From CAMAVH01 sp964628235 (GTDB taxonomy: Bacteria; Pseudomonadota; Alphaproteobacteria; SMXQ01), in contig CAZVLU010000004.1 in the NCBI GenBank assembly GCA_964628235.1, forward strand, positions 1-64,000: a stretch of DNA of 64,000 nucleotides, given 5' to 3'. Shown here one piece after another: positions 43,030-50,215 of this stretch (positions are counted from its first letter, which is position 1; each line of letters begins with the position of its first letter). A program made the position numbers and the translations under genes. The notes under the pieces are model-generated. The model saw nothing but the letters and a program-made list of their open reading frames with translations. It was not told the origin of the DNA and ran no database searches.

Positions 43030-44117
43030 TGACCTATCGCCCCGATCGCCCCTTCAATGGACTGCCGCCGCTGCCGCCCGCCAGCGATGTGGAAACGCGC
43101 GCCGTGTTGAAAGCCTGCATCGAGGCGCGCGCCGCGCTCGCCACGCTTAAAACCGCCGGCGCGCTGATTCCCGATCCGGCCATTTTGATCGGCAGCATCC
43201 CGATGCTCGAAGCGCAGGCCAGCTCAGAGATCGAGAACATCGTCACCACCGCCGAACAGATGTTCCGCTTCGCCGGCCTGAATGAAGAGCGCGCCGATCC
43301 CGCCACCAAGGAAGCCCTGCGCTATCGCCGCGCCTTGGACGAGGGAATTGCCTCCCTGCGCGACCGGCCGCTGTCGACGGCGACGGCGCTGCGCGTGTGC
43401 GGCGTCATCAAGGGCGTCGAGATGGATATCCGCGCGACGCCGGGCACGGCATTGAAGAACGCGGCTTCGGGCGAGATCGTCTATACGCCGCCTGAGGGCG
43501 CGGACCTGTTGCGCGACATGTTGGCCGATTGGGAGCGCTTCCTGCATGACGCGCAGGACATCGATCCGCTGATCCGCATGGCGGCGCTGCATTACCAGTT
43601 CGAGGCGATCCACCCTTTCACCGACGGCAACGGCAGAACGGGCCGCATTCTCAACCTGCTCTTTCTCGTCGAAGCCGGCCTGCTCGACGCGCCGACGCTG
43701 TATCTCAGCCGTCACATCATTCGCCATAAAGCCGATTACTATCGGCTGCTGCTCGCCGTGACGGTCGAGGGCGCCTGGGAAGAGTGGCTGCTGTTCATGC
43801 TGGACGCGGTGCGCGAAACCGCGATTTGGACGACCGAAAAAGTCGCGGCGATTCGCGCGCTGCTCGAAAAGACCTCCGAACGGATGCGCCGCGATGCCGG
43901 CAAAATCTATTCGCGCGAACTCGCCGAATTGATCTTCGCCAAGCCCTATTGCCAAATCGGCGATGTGGTGGCCGCCGGCATCGCCAAACGGCAAACCGCG
44001 TCCGTCTATCTCAAGCGGCTGTGCGAGATCGGCGTTCTTGCCGAGCAGGATCACGGCCGCGAAAAGCTCTTCGCCAACAGCAGGCTTTTAGCCTTGCTGA
44101 CGCGGCCTGACGCTTAA
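43029..44117 (+). CDS. Fic domain protein with N-terminal inhibitory helix
   Basis: The 362-residue protein has the full catalytic motif HPFTDGNGRTGR (His195), so AMP transfer from ATP to a target hydroxyl is expected. SSEIEN at 65-70 fits the inhibitory (S/T)xxxE(G/N) helix, placing it in class II with the inhibitor within the same chain; the core lies at about 60-240. The C-terminal 90 residues form a winged-helix (ISQ..-like: QTASVYLKRLCEIGVL), which suggests that the protein may bind its own promoter. No partner antitoxin gene is needed or seen. The repeated TCGACA sites reach its start codon. It lies next to a restriction enzyme, so a defence or toxin role is plausible. Confidence 0.93.
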   Translation: MTYRPDRPFNGLPPLPPASDVETRAVLKACIEARAALATLKTAGALIPDPAILIGSIPMLEAQASSEIENIVTTAEQMFRFAGLNEERADPATKEALRYRRALDEGIASLRDRPLSTATALRVCGVIKGVEMDIRATPGTALKNAASGEIVYTPPEGADLLRDMLADWERFLHDAQDIDPLIRMAALHYQFEAIHPFTDGNGRTGRILNLLFLVEAGLLDAPTLYLSRHIIRHKADYYRLLLAVTVEGAWEEWLLFMLDAVRETAIWTTEKVAAIRALLEKTSERMRRDAGKIYSRELAELIFAKPYCQIGDVVAAGIAKRQTASVYLKRLCEIGVLAEQDHGREKLFANSRLLALLTRPDA

Positions 44118-44129
44118 AAAGCAGATGGG

Positions 44130-44171
44130 AAAAATTAGAGCCGCCGAAGGGTTCCGAACCCTCGCGCGGCG
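44130..44171 (-). terminator. Terminator of ppa, with a tRNA T-arm-like sequence
   Basis: Read on the minus strand, a GCCGC..GCGGC outer stem and AGGGTTC/GAACCCT inner stem are followed by TAATTTTT, right after the ppa stop. Bases 44145-44164 match the T-arm and acceptor end of the nearby tRNA-Gly (44841-44860) in 18 of 20 positions. Confidence 0.65.
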
Positions 44172-44714
44172 CTATTGGCCGGCCGCTTTGTCCTTGGCGC
44201 GTTGGATCCCGTCAGCGATCAAGGCCTTCGTTTCCTCAGGGCCGACCCATTCGACGATGGTCACCCATTTGTCTTTTTCCAGGTCTTTGTAATGCTGGAA
44301 AAAATGGGCGATCTGTTCGCGCAGGATGGCGGGCAAGTCGGTGTAGCTGTGCACGTCGCGATAAAACGGATGCAGCTTGTCGACCGGCACGGCGATGATC
44401 TTCTCGTCGGGGCCCGCTTCGTCGGTCATCATCAGGGCGCCGACGGGGCGGCAGCGGATCACCGCGCCGGGCACCACCGGCGTCTGGCTGACGACGAGCA
44501 CGTCGCAAGGATCGCCGTCCTGCGACAGGGTGTGGGGCACGAAGCCGTAATTGGCGGGATAGATCATCGAGGTGTGCAGGAAACGGTCGACGAACAGCGC
44601 GCCGGACGCCTTATCCAGTTCATACTTCACCGGCAGGCCGCCCTGCGGGATTTCGATGACGGCGTAGATATCCTCGGGCGGCTTGATGCCGGCGGGGATT
44701 TTGCTGATGTCCAA
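44172..44714 (-). CDS. ppa: Inorganic pyrophosphatase, family I
   Basis: The 180-residue cytoplasmic enzyme hydrolyses pyrophosphate to two phosphates. It has all the expected motifs: KYELDKASGALFVDRFL, YPANYGFVPHTL, DGDPCDVLV with the metal-binding aspartates, and DEKIIAVP. The start is a TTG at 44714: AGGAG lies seven bases before it, and LDISKIPAGIKPPEDI is the usual N-terminus. The frame is open further up to 44876, into tRNA-Gly, which cannot be coding. Length is typical (about 175-180). Confidence 0.93.
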   Translation of the reverse strand: MDISKIPAGIKPPEDIYAVIEIPQGGLPVKYELDKASGALFVDRFLHTSMIYPANYGFVPHTLSQDGDPCDVLVVSQTPVVPGAVIRCRPVGALMMTDEAGPDEKIIAVPVDKLHPFYRDVHSYTDLPAILREQIAHFFQHYKDLEKDKWVTIVEWVGPEETKALIADGIQRAKDKAAGQ

Positions 44715-44831
44715 CGGCGTACTCCTGCTGACTGTGACTTTATGCCGCCGCCGCTCGGCGGTTTCGATGGTAAACGTCGACGCCGCAGGAAAAGCCCGGG
44801 CAGGCCGACGAAAAATCGCGCATGAAAGAAT

Positions 44832-44906
<75 letters not shown>

Positions 44907-45162
44907 TCTGGCGTAACGCCGTCCCCTGGGGGTCGCTGCGGGCCGTAAGTCCGCAGGAAGACCGGCAAATTCGCAAATTCGCGCGGTGGGGGTCGGCGAG
45001 AGGCCGGGATAATACTCAAAGCCGCCGGCTTTGCAACCCTCGCGGCCCTGCCCCTTTAAGGGTGCGAAACGCCGGGTTCCTGCGCTCGCCTCTTGCCCGC
45101 AGCCGCCGGAAGGGCCATTTATTAGGCCAATTCTTTCAATCCCCTACCGACCGAGAGAGATC

Positions 45163-46185
45163 ATGGCAGGCTTTCCGGGCATGCCCGGCACCAAACCGCC
45201 GGCAGGCATGCAGCCCCAGGCGACGACAACCGTTTCCCCCACCGCGAGCGCCGGCTTCGGCAATGCGTCGGGCGCCGCCCCCGCAGGCGGCGATGCGGAC
45301 GTCATCATCGATTCCTCGACCGCGACCTTCATGGCGGACGTGATCGACGCCTCGTTCGGGCCGGCGATCATCGTCGACTTCTGGGCGCCCTGGTGCGGCC
45401 CCTGCAAGCAGCTCGGCCCCAGCCTGGAAAAGGCCGTGCGCGAGCAAAAGGGCCGCGTCCGCCTGGTCAAGATCAACGTCGACGAGAACCAGGAGCTGGC
45501 GCAGCAGATGCGCATCCAGTCGATTCCCGCCGTCTATGCCTTCAAGGACGGCCGTCCGGTCGACGGCTTCGCCGGCGCCTTGCCCGACAGTCAAGTGCGC
45601 AAGTTCGTCGAGGGGCTTGCCAAGCTCGGCGGCCCGACGTCCGAGGAAGAAGGCCTGAAAGAGGCGATGGCCCAAGCCGAGGAGATGGCCGCCGCCGGCG
45701 ATCTCGAGACTGCCATCGCGATCTATGCCGAAGTGCTGGCGCAAGCGCCGGCCAATGCCGACGCCATCGCCGGCCTCGCCAAACATCAGCAGGCGAGCGG
45801 CGACCTCGCCGCCGCCAAAGCGACGCTGGCGACTTACAAGCCCGAGCCCAACAAGCCCGAGCCGGCTGCCATCGCCACGCTGCGGGCCGCCATCGAACTG
45901 GCCGAACAGAGCGCCGGCGCGGTCGGCGAGCTGGACGCGCTGGCCGCCAAGGTCGCCGCCGATCCCGCCGACCATCAGGCGCGCTTCGATCTCGCCGTCG
46001 CCCAGTTCGGCGCCGGCAAACCCGACGCCGCGATCGACGAGCTGCTCGCCATCATCAAAGCGAGCCGCGAGTGGAACGAGGGCGCGGCGCGCGCCCAACT
46101 CGTCAAAGTTTTCGAGGCCCTCGGCCCGATGCACGAATTGTCGCAGAGCGGCCGCCGCCGCCTGTCGTCCATCCTGTTCTCGTAA
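45163..46185 (+). CDS. Thioredoxin-domain protein with TPR-like C-terminus (YbbN/CnoX family)
   Basis: The 340-residue protein has a flexible N-terminal 45 residues, a thioredoxin fold with the full active site WCGPC (Cys78, Cys81), unlike E. coli CnoX, which lacks the second Cys in SXXC form. A helical TPR-like tail (about 170-340, EEGLKEAMAQAEEMA, QAEVLAQAPANADAI-type helices) follows. YbbN/CnoX holds unfolded proteins under oxidative stress and passes them to GroEL. The ATG at 45163 has GAGAGAG upstream. The gene starts the LON-Trm112-DUF971 run. Confidence 0.92.
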   Translation: MAGFPGMPGTKPPAGMQPQATTTVSPTASAGFGNASGAAPAGGDADVIIDSSTATFMADVIDASFGPAIIVDFWAPWCGPCKQLGPSLEKAVREQKGRVRLVKINVDENQELAQQMRIQSIPAVYAFKDGRPVDGFAGALPDSQVRKFVEGLAKLGGPTSEEEGLKEAMAQAEEMAAAGDLETAIAIYAEVLAQAPANADAIAGLAKHQQASGDLAAAKATLATYKPEPNKPEPAAIATLRAAIELAEQSAGAVGELDALAAKVAADPADHQARFDLAVAQFGAGKPDAAIDELLAIIKASREWNEGAARAQLVKVFEALGPMHELSQSGRRRLSSILFS

Positions 46186-46195
46186 GGGAGAGTTC

Positions 46196-46897
46196 ATGGC
46201 CCGTGGCGTGTTCGATCCTGCCTTCGAGGATTTGCCGGGCCTGATTCCGGTCTTCCCGCTCGCCGGCGTGCTGCTGCTGCCGCAGGGCAAGCTGCCGCTG
46301 CAGGTGTTCGAGCGGCGCTATCTCGCCATGACGCGCGACGCGCTGCTGGCGCCGACACGGCTGATCGGCATGATCCAGCCGACCGGCCTCGGCGACGGGT
46401 CGAACGGGCCAGAGCTGTTCACGGTGGGCACCGCCGGCCGCATCATCAATTTTGCCGAGACCTCTGACGGGCGCTATCACATCGTGCTCGACGGGCTGAT
46501 CCGCTTTCGCGTGCGCGACGAGGTCGATCTCAAGGACGGCTACCGCCGCGTCATGCCGAATTTTCTGCCTTACAAGGACGATCTGGAAATTTACGGCAGC
46601 GTGCGCGATCCGGGCCACACCCGCATCGAGCGCGACCGCATCTTGAAAGGCCTTGAACGCTACTTCGGCGCCAAGCATGTCGAAGCGAACTGGGACGCCA
46701 TCCGCCAGCTCGACGATCGCGCGCTGGTGACCACGCTGGCCATGAGCTGTCCGTTCGAGCCGACCGACAAACAAGCCTTGCTCGAATCCGCCGACATCGC
46801 GACTTGCGGCCATACGCTCGCCGCCCTGTTGGAAATGGGCGCCGGCAGCGCCGAAGCCGGTTTCGGCGACAGCCCGCCGCCCCCTACTCGCCACTAG
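46196..46897 (+). CDS. LON-type substrate-binding domain protein
   Basis: The 233-residue protein is a stand-alone LON N-terminal domain: LIPVFPLAGVLLLPQGKLPLQVFERRY is the standard start, and IGMIQP and VGTAGRI follow. It has no ATPase or protease part. In many alphaproteobacteria it sits between the thioredoxin-TPR gene and Trm112; its role is unknown but a substrate-binding adaptor is plausible. A good AAGGGAG precedes the ATG, 10 bases after the previous stop. Confidence 0.92.
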   Translation: MARGVFDPAFEDLPGLIPVFPLAGVLLLPQGKLPLQVFERRYLAMTRDALLAPTRLIGMIQPTGLGDGSNGPELFTVGTAGRIINFAETSDGRYHIVLDGLIRFRVRDEVDLKDGYRRVMPNFLPYKDDLEIYGSVRDPGHTRIERDRILKGLERYFGAKHVEANWDAIRQLDDRALVTTLAMSCPFEPTDKQALLESADIATCGHTLAALLEMGAGSAEAGFGDSPPPPTRH

Positions 46898-46905
46898 AGA
46901 TTCGC

Positions 46906-47103
46906 ATGACTGACAACGCTCCGCCCGCCAAAGAGATCGACCGCAAGCTGCTGGAGATTCTCGTCTGCCCGCTGACCAAGGGGCCGCTGCGCTACGACGC
47001 GGCGCAGCAGGAATTGATCAGCGACAGCGCCGGCCTCGCCTTCCCGATCCGCGACGGCATCCCGATCATGCTGCCCGACGAAGCGAGACGCCTCGATGAT
47101 TGA
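46906..47103 (+). CDS. Trm112 family (UPF0434) protein
   Basis: The 65-residue protein has the family core LLEILVCPLTKGPL and AFPIRDGIPIMLPDEAR. Only one cysteine (in VCPLTK) is left of the zinc pair found in some relatives, as is usual in this bacterial branch. In eukaryotes Trm112 activates methyltransferases; bacterial members may do the same or act in lipid A handling. The next gene begins inside its last three codons. Confidence 0.93.
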   Translation: MTDNAPPAKEIDRKLLEILVCPLTKGPLRYDAAQQELISDSAGLAFPIRDGIPIMLPDEARRLDD

Positions 47104-47761
47104 CGCCGCACGCCGCTTGCTCAGCAAGATCATGGGCGATTCGAAGCCCGGCCACGCGCATGACCATGGTCATGATCACAGCCACGATCATGGCCATGAT
47201 CATCCGCACCCGCACGATCATGCGCATGATGATCACGCGCACGACCACGGCGATCATGGCCACACACACGATGATCACGGCCATGATCACCCCCATCCGC
47301 ACGACCACGCCCATGGCGATCATGGACATGACCACGGCCACGATCATGGAGCCGGCGGCCATCACCATCACGAGCATGGTCCGGGCGCCGACCATCAACA
47401 TCATTACGGCCCGCTGCCGGAAGAGATCCGCATGAGCCGCGAAGACAATCTCATCGAGATCGATTTCGACGACGGCGAGTCCTACCGCTATTCGGCGGAG
47501 TATCTGCGCGTCCATTCGCCCTCGGCGGAAGTGATGGGCCATGGCCCAGGCCAACAGATCACGGTGGCCGGCAAGAAGGATGTCTCGGTCGTCAGCCTGG
47601 AGCCGGTCGGCAATTACGCCATCCGCATCATCTTCGGCGACGGCCACGACACCGGCATTTTCTCCTGGGGCTATCTGCACGAACTGGGCGAGCGCGAGGA
47701 GCACCTGTGGCAGCTCTATCTCGACGCGCTCAAAGCGAAAGGGCTCAAGCGCGACGCCTGA
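47096..47761 (+). CDS. DUF971 protein with a long histidine-rich N-terminal arm
   Basis: The 221-residue protein overlaps the Trm112 gene by eight bases. Residues 20-103 hold 39 histidines, mostly as HDHGHDH repeats, and form a probable metal-binding, disordered arm. Residues 104-221 are a DUF971 (gamma-butyrobetaine hydroxylase N-terminal-like) domain: EIRMSREDNLIEIDFDDG, YLRVHSPSAEVMGHG, and FSWGYLHELG. DUF971 in eukaryotic enzymes binds zinc; bacterial stand-alone members are uncharacterised and usually lack the arm. Binding of Zn, Ni or Co is a fair expectation. It is co-oriented with Trm112 and the LON gene. Confidence 0.9.
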   Translation: MIDAARRLLSKIMGDSKPGHAHDHGHDHSHDHGHDHPHPHDHAHDDHAHDHGDHGHTHDDHGHDHPHPHDHAHGDHGHDHGHDHGAGGHHHHEHGPGADHQHHYGPLPEEIRMSREDNLIEIDFDDGESYRYSAEYLRVHSPSAEVMGHGPGQQITVAGKKDVSVVSLEPVGNYAIRIIFGDGHDTGIFSWGYLHELGEREEHLWQLYLDALKAKGLKRDA

Positions 47762-47784
47762 GCCCTCGCGACTATGTCTGTGGC

Positions 47785-48036
47785 CTATGCCCGCCGGCGG
47801 TCTTCCGGCAAAGGCGGCAGGGCACGACCGTAGCTCGGCCCTAAAACGAAATCGGTCCAGGGATTGATCGCGCCGATCGCGATCAGCGCGCGGCGCATCA
47901 TGTGCGACGGATGAATCGTGGCGCGCCGCAGTTGCGGCGCATTGATCTGCACTGTAGGGCCGTCACGCAATGTGCGGTCGATATCGAGGCAGGTCGAAAG
48001 CGGCACGGCAGCTTTGATCGCGGAATCGTCGTGCAT
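47785..48036 (-). CDS. Hypothetical 83-residue protein
   Basis: The frame is open between the DUF971 and UbiH genes on the minus strand. It encodes DIDRTLRDGP in the middle and PEDRRRA at the end; the C-terminal 30 residues look weakly like a small structured domain (INPWTDFVLGPSYG). I recognise no family. The start ATG at 48036 has no clear ribosome site. Reading on the minus strand after ubiH-like gene supports a real gene, but weakly. Confidence 0.4.
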   Translation of the reverse strand: MHDDSAIKAAVPLSTCLDIDRTLRDGPTVQINAPQLRRATIHPSHMMRRALIAIGAINPWTDFVLGPSYGRALPPLPEDRRRA

Positions 48037-48136
48037 GGCGTCACCGTCTGTTGGGGGGACCAGGGGACGCGCGCTTTTTATCGCAGCTTTGAGTCCCTAA
48101 CGGGACGGCAAGGCGAAAGAAAGGTGACAGCGCTTT

Positions 48137-49399
48137 TTAGAGCGGCTCGCCGCGCGACAGGCGCGGCAGCTCGCCGACCAATCCCATGGCATGGCGCATG
48201 AAGAAGCCCTTGAGCGGGCCGGCGCGATCGACGACGCGAAAGCCGAGCCGGCGCGCCAGCACCAGCGGCGCGAAGCTGTTGGAGAACAGCCGGTTGAGGC
48301 CGTCGGTGATGCCGGCGAGCAGCACGTTGTCGAAGCGCCGCCAGCGTTCGTAACGCGCCAGCACTTCGCCGAAACCGATGTCGAAGCCGAGCCGTTTGGC
48401 ATCGACCAGCACTTCCGCCAGCGCCGCGACATCGCGCAAGCCCAAGTTCAAGCCTTGGCCGGCGATGGGGTGAATGGCGTGCGCGGCATCGCCGATCAAT
48501 ACCAGGCGCTCGTCGGTGTAGCGTTCCGCGTGCAGCAAGGAGAGCGGATAGGACCAGCGCGGCCCGACGCTCTCGACGCGGCCGAGGAAGTCGCCGACAC
48601 GACGCGAAATCTCGGCGTCGAAATCCGCTCTGTTCAAACTCAAATAGGCCGGCGCCAGGGCGGTCTTTTCCGTCCACACCAGCGATGAGCGGTGCCGCCC
48701 CTCAACATCGTCGGTCATCGGCAAGATGGCGAAGGGTCCGGCTGGCAAGAAGCGCTCATGGGCGACGCCATGATGCGGATGCTCATGGGCGACGGTGCAG
48801 ACGATGGCGCTTTGCGGATAGGACCAGCGCGTCACCGCGATGCCGCGCGCAGCGCGCAGCGCCGAGTCCTTGCCTTCGGCGGCGACGACCAAGCTGGCGC
48901 GGATCACGCGGCCATCGGCCAGCGTGGCGACGGCATGAGCCGTTTCGTTGACGACGCTCGCCAGCTCGGCCGGCGCCAGCAGCGTCAGGTTCGGCAGTTC
49001 CGCCAGACGCGCGGCGAGCGCGGCGCGGATCACGCGATTCTCGACGATATGGCCGAACGGCTCGGCCGCTTCGTCCTTTTTGGCGAGCGCTCGCGAGTCG
49101 TAATGCACGAAGGCGAGGCTATCGCCATCGCTGACGCGAATGTCGCGGATCGGCTCGGCGACATGTCCTTGCGCCAGGACATGGTTCCACAGGCCGATGC
49201 CTTCGAGGGCGCGACGCGAACCGGCGGCGACTGCCGAGACCCGACCATCGAAGCCTGCGTCCAATTGCGCCTCCGGGGCGGCGCGATCGAGGGCGATGAC
49301 GGCGAAGCCCGCTTGGGCGAGCGCCACGGCAGCGGTCAGGCCGACCATGCCGCCGCCCACCACCAAGACATCCGTTTGCAGAGAATTAGACTCGCTCAT
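48137..49399 (-). CDS. UbiH/Coq6-family FAD monooxygenase (ubiquinone synthesis)
   Basis: The 420-residue flavoprotein has VVGGGMVGL at residues 13-21 for FAD, a second FAD contact in LIGDAAHAIHPIAGQGLNLGL, and a DG region before it, all signatures of ubiquinone-ring hydroxylases of the UbiH/UbiF/UbiI group. It would add a hydroxyl to a ring carbon at the membrane surface. Alphaproteobacteria often have one or two such enzymes of varied ring specificity, so I do not choose between UbiH and UbiF. It converges with the DUF971 gene and is divergent from glnK. Confidence 0.9.
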   Translation of the reverse strand: MSESNSLQTDVLVVGGGMVGLTAAVALAQAGFAVIALDRAAPEAQLDAGFDGRVSAVAAGSRRALEGIGLWNHVLAQGHVAEPIRDIRVSDGDSLAFVHYDSRALAKKDEAAEPFGHIVENRVIRAALAARLAELPNLTLLAPAELASVVNETAHAVATLADGRVIRASLVVAAEGKDSALRAARGIAVTRWSYPQSAIVCTVAHEHPHHGVAHERFLPAGPFAILPMTDDVEGRHRSSLVWTEKTALAPAYLSLNRADFDAEISRRVGDFLGRVESVGPRWSYPLSLLHAERYTDERLVLIGDAAHAIHPIAGQGLNLGLRDVAALAEVLVDAKRLGFDIGFGEVLARYERWRRFDNVLLAGITDGLNRLFSNSFAPLVLARRLGFRVVDRAGPLKGFFMRHAMGLVGELPRLSRGEPL

Positions 49400-49863
49400 G
49401 GCCTGTACCTAGCACGGCCCCGGCAAGGATGGAAAAGCGCTGCGTCTGCCATCGCTGTGCGGAGAGCGACATAGGCAATGCCTTTGCCGTAATCGGGCGC
49501 GCCGATTTGGGAACAATCCCTGGCCTATCTGCAACTTATTCAGAATAATCTCTTTTTTGGCGTTTGCTGAAAAAATATGCATTTTCAATTTTTTGCAGCT
49601 TATATAGACATTGATCCATTTGACAGGCAGCAGCAGAAATCTCCCTTATCTCTCAAACCCTTGATTCCGTTAGGACGAAAGACCCCATACCGAGATCGGG
49701 AACAACGGCACGAAAGTTGAAGTGACAGGCGCGTGATGCCGTCTGCAATGGACGGCATCAGGGATTAGCCGTCTCTACTTGTTCGGCAACGGCCACAAGG
49801 CCCGCCTGCCCGACCTAGAAGATGAAAAATCGGCGATCCGTCACTTTGGAAGGGGACCTCCAA
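49400..49863. other. 464-base divergent promoter region between ubiH-like and glnK genes
   Basis: No gene is visible. The centre (about 49540-49625) is AT-rich and probably contains the promoter of glnK-amtB. I searched for a sigma-54 GG-N10-GC box and NtrC sites and found none that I can defend. A hairpin (49735-49759) lies in the leader. Confidence 0.6.
49735..49759 (+). promoter_or_regulatory. Perfect hairpin in the glnK leader
   Basis: GATGCCGTC pairs with GACGGCATC across a 7-base loop, a perfect 9-base stem 104 bases before the glnK start. No T run follows, so it is not a plain terminator; it may shape leader RNA or bind a dimeric protein as DNA. Confidence 0.5.
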
Positions 49864-50202
49864 ATGAAACTTGTTATGGCGATCATTAAACCGTTCATGC
49901 TGGACCCAGTGCGCGAAGCTCTGACCGAGCTGGGGATTCAGGGCATGACGGTGACGGAAGTAAAAGGCTTCGGCCGTCAGAAGGGGCATACCGAAATCTA
50001 CCGCGGCGCGGAATACGCGATCGATTTCCTGCCCAAGACCAAACTCGAAGTTGCGGTATCCGACGACATCGCCGAGCGCGTCGTCGAGACCATCCAGAAG
50101 GCTGCCCACACCGACAAGATCGGCGACGGCAAGATCTTCGTGATCGACCTGCTGCAGGCCGTTCGGATCCGCACGGGCGAAACCAACGCCGATGCACTCT
50201 AA
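49864..50202 (+). CDS. glnK: Nitrogen regulatory protein P-II
   Basis: The 112-residue protein is a complete P-II trimer subunit: MKLVMAIIKPF start, the T-loop GHTEIYRGAEY with the uridylylated Tyr51, and KIFVIDLLQAVRIRTGE at the end. It senses ATP/ADP and 2-oxoglutarate and blocks the ammonium channel when nitrogen is ample. It lies 13 bases before amtB, the hallmark of the GlnK branch. AAGGGGA stands upstream of the ATG. Confidence 0.96.
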   Translation: MKLVMAIIKPFMLDPVREALTELGIQGMTVTEVKGFGRQKGHTEIYRGAEYAIDFLPKTKLEVAVSDDIAERVVETIQKAAHTDKIGDGKIFVIDLLQAVRIRTGETNADAL

Positions 50203-50215
50203 GGAGAAGACCACA

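Noticed and set aside
44141..44172. Second tRNA next to ppa
   Set aside because: Only a T-arm-like hairpin is present; there is no D arm, anticodon arm or acceptor stem. It acts as the ppa terminator.
47150..47405. Repetitive CATGATCAC-like DNA as a satellite or CRISPR array
   Set aside because: It is the coding sequence for the His-rich arm of the DUF971 protein; codon periodicity fits the plus-strand frame.
49500..49760. Sigma-54 promoter and NtrC sites before glnK
   Set aside because: Candidate TGGC/GG...GC spacings are 7 or 8 bases, not the needed 10, and the TGCA pair is 12 bases apart rather than the expected spacing.
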